Source: Aquila chrysaetos chrysaetos (Eukaryota > Chordata > Aves > Accipitriformes > Accipitridae). From it: a stretch of DNA of 64,000 nucleotides. The stretch's first letter is position 1. Every line of letters begins with the position of its first letter. The stretch covers positions 19,792,938-19,856,937 of the forward strand of contig NC_044022.1 of NCBI RefSeq assembly GCF_900496995.4, written 5' to 3'. Positions 34,001 through 41,693 of this stretch are shown here, piece by piece. The translations under genes were made by a program, and so were the position numbers. The notes beneath the pieces were generated by a model that saw only the letters and a program-made list of their open reading frames with translations, ran no database searches and was not told the DNA's origin.

Positions 34001-34520
34001 GACGCCCGCGGGCGGCTCCGCGTCTCCGGCGGGAGCCGGTGCTGGGCTCCAGCTCCTCAGAGCCCGCAGCCCCTGCCTCCTCCCAGCCAGCCTCTGCAGC
34101 CACAGGTCTCTGCCCCGGCCTCGCACAGCGGCTCAGCCCGGCGGGTTCCCCGCCGCCGGCTGGGACGCGAGGGGCCTCCGCAGAGCCGCAGAGACCGTCA
34201 GCGGGCTTCGGGGCTCCCGCGGGCCAGGCGCGCGGCCAGGGGCGCGGGGCTGGAGGGGGCAGGCGGCGTTCCTCGGCCTCCCTCTCTGGACCCGGCCCTC
34301 GAAGCTTTTCTCCGTCTCTCCTCAGCGCCTCTGAGAAGAGCCACCGGCAGGGCAGGACCGGCCTGAAGGGTCCCGGCGCTCCGAGTCCCGCAGCGGGGAG
34401 GAGAGGCTGGGGAGTCGGCGCTGCCCTCTTGCAGCTCTCGAGCTGGGAGCGGAGGAGGGGAGAGCGCTCCCCGGGGCGAAACCCCACCGCCTGGCGGACA
34501 ATAAAGAGGGTTGCTTCCAG
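28021..34520 (+). CDS. CCDC81-like gene, copy 1 (probably truncated by a frameshift)
   Basis: Related to CCDC81, a protein with two HU-type domains followed by a CxxC segment and coiled coil, linked to the centrosome/cilium in mammals (family knowledge). Exons read by hand: 28021-28096, 28260-28321, 28825-28981, 29521-29777, 30105-30190, 30517-30641, 31221-31341, 31855-31975, 32071-32217 and 32589-32697, with further 3' exons less certain. Exons 1-9 total 1152 bp, are in phase throughout and give 384 residues. IWNGVSQYILRQLALNK and IPGLGTF mark HU domain 1, ETLLFLSYTLAKKQDV with KVKMQFSADF marks HU domain 2, and EVCYLCMQRDERN precedes an Arg/Glu-rich coiled coil. Exon 10 has one extra A relative to copy 2 and then meets TGA at 33065 if spliced to 33006. 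Two start codons are possible, 28021 and 28063. The C-terminal half of mammalian CCDC81 is not recognisable. Confidence 0.82.
28260..28321 (+). CDS. CCDC81-like copy 1, exon 2
   Basis: 62 bp between ttgctttccag and gtgggc. It encodes IVRIWNGVSQYILRQLALNK, close to human CCDC81. It lies about 70 bp upstream of the region shared with copy 2, so copy 2 lacks it. Confidence 0.85.
28825..28981 (+). CDS. CCDC81-like copy 1, exon 3
   Basis: 157 bp between ctctcttttcag and gtaagc. It encodes GVTIPGLGTFCLIKHYL and on to SENFAWVHGLQYEKETLP, the second half of HU domain 1. Confidence 0.88.
29521..29777 (+). CDS. CCDC81-like copy 1, exon 4
   Basis: 257 bp between gttttcctag and gtgagt. It encodes HU domain 2: RDTVQRCVEETLLFLS, FIFKDMGCLRFRKNKVKMQF and on to GRLLKSLLG. 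Copy 2 has Gln instead of the first Glu of VEET. Confidence 0.88.
30105..30190 (+). CDS. CCDC81-like copy 1, exon 5
   Basis: 86 bp between tctcccgcag and gtgagt. It encodes SSSMTGSAVSGRKDALSQ and ends HVVVFP plus two bases. In CCDC81 a similar linker follows HU domain 2. Confidence 0.75.
30517..30641 (+). CDS. CCDC81-like copy 1, exon 6
   Basis: 125 bp between tcgcttccag and gtactg. It encodes IGLYVAPGRAAGEG and then a Lys/Glu-rich stretch (EKKKKKGEARREEEAKR). Low-complexity, probably disordered. Confidence 0.7.
31221..31341 (+). CDS. CCDC81-like copy 1, exon 7
   Basis: 121 bp between cttcttacag and gtgagg. It encodes GPFTEKRQLLSRERLSPARL and ends EPSL plus CG, which joins in phase to exon 8. 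Confidence 0.7.
31855..31975 (+). CDS. CCDC81-like copy 1, exon 8
   Basis: 121 bp between gtgcttgcag and gtaccc. It completes the Arg codon and encodes LPAVREESSSRKGDGKSKRS to CEGHRRAGQ. A Ser/Arg-rich linker just before the CxxC segment, as in CCDC81. Confidence 0.75.
32071..32217 (+). CDS. CCDC81-like copy 1, exon 9 (CxxC and coiled coil)
   Basis: 147 bp (49 codons) between gtgccggcag and gtatgt. It encodes EVCYLCMQRDERN, nearly the same as in human CCDC81, followed by an Arg/Glu-rich helix (EERLQREREEERKWAEYQ). Confidence 0.88.
32589..32697 (+). CDS. CCDC81-like copy 1, exon 10 with one-base insertion
   Basis: 109 bp between gccccgtag and gtaggc. It starts LKTQADTRKLLEE and then diverges in frame from copy 2, because copy 1 has GAAGAACGG where copy 2 has GAAGACGG. 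The copy 2 reading (SSLRLVELARKGK) better resembles the family, so the copy 1 form is probably the mutated one. Confidence 0.65.
33006..33442 (+). CDS. CCDC81-like copy 1, candidate exon 11
   Basis: Acceptor cctgcag at 33005 and strong donor gtaagc at 33443. The block is open for 145 codons in the frame that fits copy 2's exon 10, ending AAAPDESLS. In copy 1 the shifted frame hits TGA at 33065-33067. It could instead be two exons, 33006-33068 and 33290-33442. GC-rich, so an open frame alone is weak proof. Confidence 0.4.
33617..34510 (+). CDS. CCDC81-like copy 1, uncertain 3' exons
   Basis: Two alternatives. (a) An exon from 33617 after ccccctgcag, in phase with exon 11 and ending in TAG at 33795-33797 after GIRVRRLLEKRREAP. 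(b) Splicing through the donor gtaagc near 33862 to an exon from 33958 (after ccgctccag), where two frames stay open for more than 130 codons. In one of those frames copy 1 has TGG where copy 2 has TAG. Transcript data would be needed to choose. Confidence 0.3.
34500..34505 (+). promoter_or_regulatory. Polyadenylation signal, CCDC81-like copy 1
   Basis: AATAAA followed within 20-40 bases by a GT-rich stretch (gtgtacttgtctgtggg). The same arrangement is at 47,209 in copy 2. Confidence 0.65.
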
Positions 34521-34565
34521 CAGGAGGGTCTTCCAGTGTACTTGTCTGTGGGAGCTGGGAGAGGA

Positions 34566-35609
34566 AGGTGGGTTAGCAACCCTCCAGGGCATCCCACAGG
34601 TTGTTGTGTGGCACGAAGGCAACGTGCAAAGTCTCACGGCACAAGCGGTTGCCTGAATGGCCTCTCTTTTCTGCAACGAAGCCCAGGCGGACCCTCCATC
34701 CTGCCCCAAGCAGCTTTTTGTCCAGGCTCACCAGGCTCTCTTCTCCGTAAGCTGCTCACTGCCCCGCCTCTGTAGCCTGGCATCGCTCCCCCCGTTAGTT
34801 CTCTCGGCCAAGGCCAGAGAGGTCGTTGATTTTTTTGCCCTCGTACAGCTCACCCTCCCCGTCACGGCCAAGGATGCCGGCATCCCGCTGGTGCCTTCTT
34901 TGGGGGGGGCAGGGACAATTGCTCTGGGCTAGGGGAGGCCTCCCCAGGGCTCTGGGACACGGGGACACCACCGGAGAGAGCCTCTGGCTGTGGGCAGCGC
35001 TTCCTCGGCTGCGCCCAGCAGAAAATGCAAGGGCGGCACGTAGTGTGCGCGCGCGGCATCCGCGGCCGGGCTCGGGAGGATCCGGGCCGCGAGCTTGGGT
35101 TCCTACCACCCCTTGTCCCCTGAGCGCAGCTTGGAAAACAGGGTAGCTGGTGTGTTTGCTGGCTGTGGCTCGTGCGAGGGATGAAGAAGTGTTCAGAGCG
35201 CGATCCAGCCCACGGGTCCCCGGGGAGCGTCACAGGCAGTCAGCCCAGGGGTTCAGACGAGCATCCCTCGGTAACTCCATGTCAAGGATTAGTCCAGAAG
35301 TCAGGGGCATTGCCCCTCTCTCTCTCTCGTGATTTAGTGGAGCCTGCCCGTCTCGTGGGACAGTAGCAGCGTTCAGGGCCGAGCTCGCGAGGCGGGGAGA
35401 GCTCCACGTGCTCTCGGGATCACGCAGCGTGCGTTTGAGGTCGTTCAGCACCCTGGGCTGTCCCCGGAGGCCAGTGAGAACTGGCTCGGCCGTGCCTGAA
35501 CCACACAGGGGCTCCTGCAGGGATGCAAGGTTGGGGCCTGACAGGGTCAAGAGAGACTCGAGATCCTCCTGCCACCAGGAGACAGCACCCGGCCTGTCTG
35601 CGCTGCGCG
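34566..35609. other. Spacer after copy 1, partly a diverged unit relic
   Basis: 34,585-34,830 resembles 25,560-25,790 plus 26,640-26,800 (see that entry). 34,870-35,609 is GC-rich with a minus-strand open frame (35,230-35,700) that I could not match to any family. No splice pattern was convincing. Confidence 0.45.
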
Positions 35610-36089
35610 CTTGGGATTCCTCCGGGGACAGAGAAGGGCGGCACGGGCGGCTTCCCGAGCCAGCGCCCCGACGGAGGACCCTCGTCTGAGCGGGACGCAC
35701 GAGGGCCGGGAAGGCACCTGGTGCGGACCCGTGCCGTCACCGCGCGTATCGCCCCGCTCTCGCACGCTCGCCTTCTTCCCCGCTCTTTTGCCAACGCTCT
35801 CGGAGACCGCTGCCTTCGGTCAGTCCCCCTCGCCGTAAGGTCCCTTCCGCTGCGACCGCCCGTCCGTCCCGACTCTGCGGGACACGGACCCTATCTGATG
35901 AAACCCAGCGCCGCTACAAGAACGGAGGGCTGACGGAGGGCGGGGGGGCTCCCCTCGGCTGCGTCCCCCGGGGAGCACGGCTTGCGGCCAAGGCTCCCTC
36001 CGCGTGCCCGGGTTCACGCCGGTGGGCAGGCTGCCGCTGGGACCCCCTCAGGTGGGGGCCAGCGCCCCCCGCCCCGGGCCCCGCCGCGC

Positions 36090-36104
36090 CTTCTGGAACC
36101 TTCC
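36090..36104. promoter_or_regulatory. Perfect three-unit heat-shock element (right arm)
   Basis: TTCTGGAACCTTC, the same element as in the left arm read from the other strand, with all three pentamers intact in both copies. It lies about 60 bp before the first ATTGG box, upstream of CCDC81-like copy 2. Confidence 0.6.
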
Positions 36105-36160
36105 GGGGCTCCGAGACCCAGCCGCGGGCGGGCAGCAGCCTGCCGGCTTGGCAGCGCGTG

Positions 36161-36226
36161 ATTGGCGGGCAGTCCCCGCCAGGGGCGCGTGATTGGTGGG
36201 CCGTCCCCCCCGGGGCGCGTGATTGG
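36161..36226 (+). promoter_or_regulatory. Three inverted CCAAT boxes in tandem units (right arm)
   Basis: ATTGG at 36161, 36192 and 36222 in GCGCGTGATTGGCGGGCCGT-like units of about 30 bp. Same architecture as the left arm. Confidence 0.6.
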
Positions 36227-37132
36227 CGGGCCGTCCCCGCCGGGGGCGGCGCTGGGGCTGGCCGGGGCAGAGGCGGAGGGAGCTGAGGGAAGGAGGGACG
36301 GGCAGCTGGTGTGAGGGGTGAGGGCAGCGGCCGCCGGCTCGTTCCCGGAGAGCGAGGCAGCGAGCGCGTCCTCGGGGCCGGTTGGCAGCCCGGGCCGCGC
36401 CAGCCGCCTGGGGAAGGTGGTGCCCTCGTGCCGGGGTCGGGGCGGTTCGGCTGACGCGGGGACCCCGGGGCGTGGACGGGCGCCGCCGTGGAGCGGGCTC
36501 GCCCCGGCCCCGGGACGAGAGCCGTCGTCGTGCCGAAGGCCTCGGCGTCCCGCGGCTCCCGCCGCCTTCCGGGGAGCGGGCCTCAGCTGGAGGGAGTCGC
36601 TTTGCCTCCTGTCCGGGCAGAGCGAGCCCCGCAGGAGTTTAACAGGCAGCCGAGCAGCCCCGTTGGGCTGGGACTCGTCCTGGAGGGCGCGACGCGGTGT
36701 TTAAGGGCCCTGGCGTCAGCCACCGTCCTGCTTGTCCCCACAAACTGCCTCCTAATGCGGAAGAAACACCCCGGAGGTACCCTGCTGATCACAGGCGTGC
36801 CACCGGCCCCGCTGCTCTGACTCCCGGGACGAGAAGAAGAGCCCAGCTGCAGCAGAAGGAACCGGTCCGCGCTGCCGGCAGCTTGCTCATCGCCCGCTGC
36901 CAGACTGCGCGGTTTTTGGTCCGAGCCATTTCTCCAGGCTTTCCCCACTGGCGTTCAGTCAGCGGCGAGGCCAGCAGCGGCAAGGGCAGGTCGGCGGCCA
37001 AGAGCCAGACGGAGGCGGACGGGGAGGTTCCCGAGGCCCGGGAGGTTCCCGAGGCCCAGGGGCGCCGGGGAAGAGCGGAGGGGCCCGGCCGGAGCCGGCG
37101 GCTCTCCCCAGAGAGGCGGACGCGGCGCGGGC

Positions 37133-37146
37133 GTTGCCGGGGCAAC
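37133..37146. promoter_or_regulatory. RFX-type X-box in the CR1 5' UTR
   Basis: GTTGCCGGGGCAAC is a perfect inverted repeat of GTTGCC with a 2 bp spacer, the consensus for RFX factors that drive cilium and testis genes. It lies about 180 bp into the CR1, within its likely internal promoter. Confidence 0.55.
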
Positions 37147-37328
37147 CGCGGGCGGTTCGAACGGCCCTGAGGAGCGCCGGCCACCAGGAGCGCGGCGCGG
37201 CAGTTTGCGCGGGCAGGGCGCAGCCCGCCTCTTCCCAGCTCGAGCAGGCCGCTCAGGCGGTGAGCGTGGGCCCGGAGGGAGAGCCGGGTGTGGTTGCCAC
37301 TCGGGGGAAAGCCATTGTTAGGCAAGAC

Positions 37329-38382
37329 ATGGCGACGCAGACAGAGGTGCCGTGTAAACGTGCAGCTGTCCAGGTCTCTGGCTGCAGGGAGTGCCCGAGT
37401 CTATCAGAGACGACGGAGGTCCGCGGGGACACCTCTCGTGTGAGGTGTGACCAGGTGAGTGATCTGCTGGGCCTGGTGGCAGAGCTGAAGGAGGCAGTGG
37501 AAAGGTTGAGGAGTATCGGGGAGTGTGAGAGGGAGATAGATGGGTGGGCCCGCACCCTGCCGTCCCTGAGGCAGAGGCGGCAGACGGAGGCTCCGCAAGA
37601 AGCGGAGGATCCCCTGCCCTCCTGCCTGCAGGCGGGAGGGGACCTACGAGATGGAGGGGAATGGGTACAGGTCCCTGCTCGGGGAGGCAGGCGGATCCGC
37701 TCCCGGTCTCCCTCCCTCGCCTTCCCAGTTGCCCCTACTCAACAGGTATGGGGCTGTGGAACTTGAGGAGCAGGCCGGTGAAGATCAGGGTGTAGATGAA
37801 GCCCTCTCTAGGGAGGTGCCTAGGCCCGGTCGGGCAGCGCCACGCGTTCTCCCGTCCTCTGAAAAAAGAAAAAGGAGGGTAATTGTCGTAGGCGACTCCC
37901 TCTTGAGGGGGACAGAGGGCCCGATACGCAGACCTGACCCATCCCGCAGGGAAGTCTGCTGCCTCCCTGGGGCCCGGGTGAAAGACACTACCAGGAAACT
38001 CCCTGGTCTGGTTCGGACCTCTGATTATTACCCATTGCTGGTTGTGCAGGTTGGCAGCGATGAGATTGCAGAGAGGAATCCAAAGGCAATCAAAAGGGAT
38101 TTCAGGGCACCGGGACGATGAGTAGAAGGATCGGGAGCACAGGTAGTGTTTTCCTCAATGCCTTCGGTGGCAGGGAAATACACTGAAAGGAACAGGAAAA
38201 CACACCTGGTTAATACGTGGCTCAGAGGCTGGTGCCACAGGTGGAATTGTGGGTTTTTTGATCACGGGGAGGTTTACACAGCACCGGGCTTGCTAGCGAC
38301 AGATGGTGTCCAGCTGTCTCAAAGGGGTAAGAGACTCCTTGCTCATGAGATGGCAGGGCTCATAGAAAGGGCTTTAAACTAG
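37329..38382 (+). pseudogene. CR1 ORF1, SGNH-hydrolase-like, broken
   Basis: Starts MATQTEVPCKRAAVQV and contains a leucine-rich coiled region (LLGLVAELKEAVERLRS). A frameshift near 37,740 (apparent one-base loss in GCCCCTACTCAAC) moves the reading to another frame, which carries VVGDSLLRG (block I of SGNH/GDSL hydrolases). TGA at 38119-38121 then interrupts it, and the frame continues to TAG at 38380. Two family residues look lost: GSDE where family members usually have GSNE, and DGVQLSQRG where DGVHLSQRG is usual. It cannot make a normal ORF1 protein. Confidence 0.8.
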
Positions 38383-38444
38383 GTTTGAAGGGGGTAAGGT
38401 CTAAAACTAGGTGCGCCAGAGATGAGCCTGGGGGCAGCGTGCCG

Positions 38445-41211
38445 ATGTTAGGGGTGGATTCGATAACCCAGCTCAAATGCATCTATGCCAACGCACGCAG
38501 CATGGGCGATAAAGAGGAGGAGCTGGAAGGCATCGAGCAGCAGGACAGATATGACTTAGTCGCCGTCACGGAGACGTGGTGGGACGACTGCCGTGACTGG
38601 AGTGCTGCAACGGATGGCTACAAGCTCTTCCGAAGGGATAGGCAAGGTAGAAGAGGTGGCGGGGTGGCGCTCTGTGTTAGGGAACGTTTTGACTGTATAG
38701 AGCTACGCGATTCTGATGACAAGGTGGAGTGCTTATGGGCGAGGATGAGAGGGGAAGCCGGTAAGGCAGATATTGTGCTGGGAGTCTGTTACAGACCGCC
38801 CGACCAGGTTGAAGAGACGGATGAATTGTTCCACGAGCGGCTGGCAGTAGTCTCAGAATCGTGTGCCCTTGTCCTTGTGGGGGACTTTAACTTTGCAGAC
38901 ATCTGCTGGAAATACAACACAGCAGTGAGTAAACAATCTGGGAGGTTCCTGGAGTGTGTGGAAGATAACTTCTTGACACAGCTGGTGGGTGAGCCAACCA
39001 GGGGAGGAGCCTTGCTAGACCTACTGTTTACAAACAGGGAAGGACTGGTGGGAGGTGTGACGGTCGGAGGCCGTCTTGGGCTTAGCGACCATGAAATGAT
39101 AGAATTTTCAATTCTTGGTGAGGCAAAGAAGGTGGTCAGCAAAACCACCACTATGGACTTCCGGAGGGCTAACTTTGGCCTCTTCAAGGCACTGGCTGAG
39201 AGAGTCCCTTGGGAGACGGTCCTGAAGGGCAGGGGGGTCCAGGAGGGATGGACGTTCTTTAAGAAGGAAATCTTAATGGCTCGGGACCAGGCTATTCCCA
39301 CGTGCCGCAAGTCAAACCGCCGAGGAAAACGACCGGCCTGGCTGAATGGGGAGCTTTTGCTAGGACTCAAGAAAAAAAGGAGAGCTTATCATCTCTGGAG
39401 GAAAGGGCGGGCAACCTGGGAGGAGTACGGGGATCTTGTTAGACCATACAGAGAGAAAATTAGAAAGGCAAAAGCTCAGCTAGAACTAAATCTGGCCACT
39501 ATTGTGAGGGACAACAAAAAATGTTTTTACAAGTATGTTAACAGTAAAAAGAATCCCAAGGAGAATATCTTTCCTTTAATGGATACAGAAGGGAACGTAG
39601 CAACCAGTGATGAGGAAAAGGCCGAGGTACTTAATGCCTTCTTTGCCTCAGTCTTTAATAGTGAGTCCAGTCATCCTCAGGGTACTTCACCCCTTGAGCT
39701 GGAAGGTAAGGATGAAGAGCACAACATACCCCCCTTAATCCAGGAGGAATTAGTTAGGGACGTACTTCGCCATCTGGACACTCAGAAATCGATGGGACCT
39801 GATGGGATCCATCCAAGAGTACTGAGGGAAGTGGCAGAGGTCCTTGCCAAGCCACTCTCTATCATCTATCAGCGATCCTGGTCAACAGGGGAGGTCCCAG
39901 AGGACTGGAGGCTTGCCACTGTGACTCCCATTTATAAGAAGGGTCGGAGGGAGGATCCGGGGAACTACAGGCCTGTCAGCCTGACCTCGGTGCCAGGGAA
40001 GATTATGGAACGGCTTGTCTTGAGAGCACTCACATGGCAAGTCCAGGATAAGAAGGGGATCAGGCCCAGTCAGCATGGGTTTACGAAAGGCAGGTCCTGC
40101 TTGACCAACCTGATCTCCTTCTATGACCATGTGACCCACCTAGTGGATGAGGGAAAGGCTGTGGATGTTATTTTCCTGGACTTCAGCAAGGCCTTTGACA
40201 CTGTCTCTCATGGCATACTCCTTGAGAAACTGGCGTCTTGTGGCCTGGATAAGTGCACTCTTCACTGGGTGAAAAACTGGCTGGCTGGCCGAGCCCAGAG
40301 GGTAGTGGTGAATGGGGTGAAATCCAGTTGGTGGCGGGTCACAAGTGGTGTTCCCCAGGGCTCGGTGTTGGGCCCTGTTCTGTTTAATATCTTTATCGAT
40401 GATTTGGATGAGGGGATTGAGTGCACCCTCAGCAAGTTTGCAGACGACACCAAGTTGGGGGGGGAGGGTCGATCTGCTTGAGGGTAGGGAGGCTCTACAA
40501 AGAGATCTGGACAGGCTGGATCGATGGGCCGAGGCCAATCGTATAAAGTTCAACAAGGCCAAGTGCCGGGTCCTGCACTTCGGTCACGGCAACCCCATGC
40601 AGCGCTACAGGCTTGGGGAAGAGTGGCTGGAAAGCTGCCCGGCAGAGAAAGACCTGGGTGTGCTGGTTGGCAGCCGGCTGAACGTGAGCCAGCAGTGTGC
40701 CCAGGTGGCCAAGAAGGCCAACTGCATCCTGGCCTGTATCAGAAATAGTGTGGCCAGCAGGAACAGGGAGGTGGTTGTTCCCCTGTACTCGGCACTGGTG
40801 AGGCCGCACCTCGAGTACTGTGTTCAATTTTGGGCCCCTCGCTCCAGGAAAGACATTGAGTTGCTGGAGCGTGTTCAGAGGAGGGCAACCAAGTTGGTGA
40901 GGGGCCTGGAGCACAAGTCTTATGAGGAGCGGCTGAGGGAACTGGGGTTGTTCAGTCTAGAAAAGAGGAGGCTGAGGGGAGACCTTATCGCTCTCTACAA
41001 CTGCCTGAAGGGGGGTTGTAGCGAGGTGGGTGCTGGTCTCTTCTGTCAGGTGGCTGGAGATAGGACAAGAGGAAATGGCCTCAAGTTGAGGCAAGGGAGA
41101 TTTAGGTTAGATATTAGGAAAAATTTCTTTACTGAGAGGGTTGTTAAACATTGGAATGGGCTACCCAGGGAAGTGGTTGAGTCGCCATCCCTGGAGATAT
41201 TCAAAAAGTGA
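38445..41211 (+). pseudogene. CR1 ORF2, endonuclease-reverse transcriptase, one frameshift
   Basis: The first frame runs to 40481 and holds the APE-type endonuclease ([40 protein letters not shown]) and the reverse transcriptase ([13 protein letters not shown], then FADDTKLGG at 40437). A run of eight G at 40457-40464 appears one base too long. After it the C-terminal part continues in another frame to TGA at 41209, close to the normal end. It is otherwise intact, so either it is a young copy or the G run is a sequencing error. Confidence 0.88.
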
Positions 41212-41536
41212 GTGGACAGGGTACTTAAGGACATGGTTTAGTGGGCATGGTTAATGGTTGGACTCGATGATCTTGAAGGTCTTTTCCAACCTAAATGATT
41301 CTATGATTCTATGAAAGCCCCTGGGGGGTCCTCCCTAGCCGAGGGCGTTTCTCCGCTCTGGAGCGTCTCTGGAGGGAGGTGAAAGAGGGCGAGGCCACCC
41401 CCAAAGCTCACCAGGCTGCCACCGTCCAGCCCCTTCCCCATAAGCCGAGGCGCAACAGCCCATCGCCTTGCTCGCAGAGGCCGTGTCCCATTGCAGAAAT
41501 CCTGAGCCCTGTTCCTCCTTTTGTCTCTCTTTTCAG

Positions 41537-41693
41537 GGCGTCACAATACCTGGACTGGGCACCTTCTGCCTTATTAAACACTATTTGTCCACGGGGGCCT
41601 CTGATCTCCTCCACACGCTGAAGCCCATCTTCCAGCTGTCGGAGAACTTTGCATGGGTTCACGGGCTCCAATACGAGAAAGAAACTCTTCCTG
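41537..41693 (+). CDS. CCDC81-like copy 2, exon 3
   Basis: Same sequence as 28825-28981, with intact acceptor tctcttttcag and donor gtaagc. It is the first retained coding exon of copy 2. Confidence 0.82.

Larger units (their letters stand above)
28390..34565 (+). repeat. Tandem segmental duplication, unit 1
   Basis: Matches 36,745-47,270 after removal of the CR1 in copy 2; offset 12,712 falling to 12,709 along its length. The first 330 bp or so (28,390-28,718) differs by about 10%, and the rest by about 0.4% by eye. The left border lies in intron 2 and the right border just past the polyadenylation signal. Confidence 0.92.
35610..36650 (+). repeat. Right arm of the 1.04 kb inverted repeat, CpG-island-like
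   Basis: Reverse-complement partner of 23,858-24,900; the arms are 10.7 kb apart. Similarity starts at CTTGGGATTCC and ends at AACAGGCAGC. It contains ATTGG (inverted CCAAT) at 36161, 36192 and 36222, and a heat-shock element at 36090. It lies immediately 5' of the duplicated part of CCDC81-like copy 2, so it is a candidate promoter for that truncated copy (inference). Confidence 0.93.
36951..41313 (+). mobile_element. Full-length CR1 LINE inserted in copy 2
   Basis: The empty site is preserved in copy 1 at about 28,600 (cttgctggaaagcccctgg), so both ends can be read: 5' after ttccccactg, 3' at ctatgattctatg before aaagcccctgg. The 4.36 kb element has a GC-rich 5' UTR of about 380 bp, a broken ORF1, an ORF2 with a single frameshift, and a short 3' UTR. 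Such complete CR1 copies are rare, because most are 5'-truncated. No clear target-site duplication is seen, as is common for CR1. Confidence 0.93.

Noticed and set aside
33432-34709. A 425-residue minus-strand open frame opposite the 3' end of CCDC81-like copy 1 (and its 351-residue partner in copy 2)
   Set aside because: It is Pro/Arg/Ala-rich, without a recognisable domain, and the two copies differ in length. This is the usual by-product of very GC-rich DNA on the strand opposite a gene.
35230-35700. A 156-residue minus-strand open frame left of the right inverted-repeat arm
   Set aside because: Part of it lies in the GC-rich arm. The remainder has no recognised domain or splice context.
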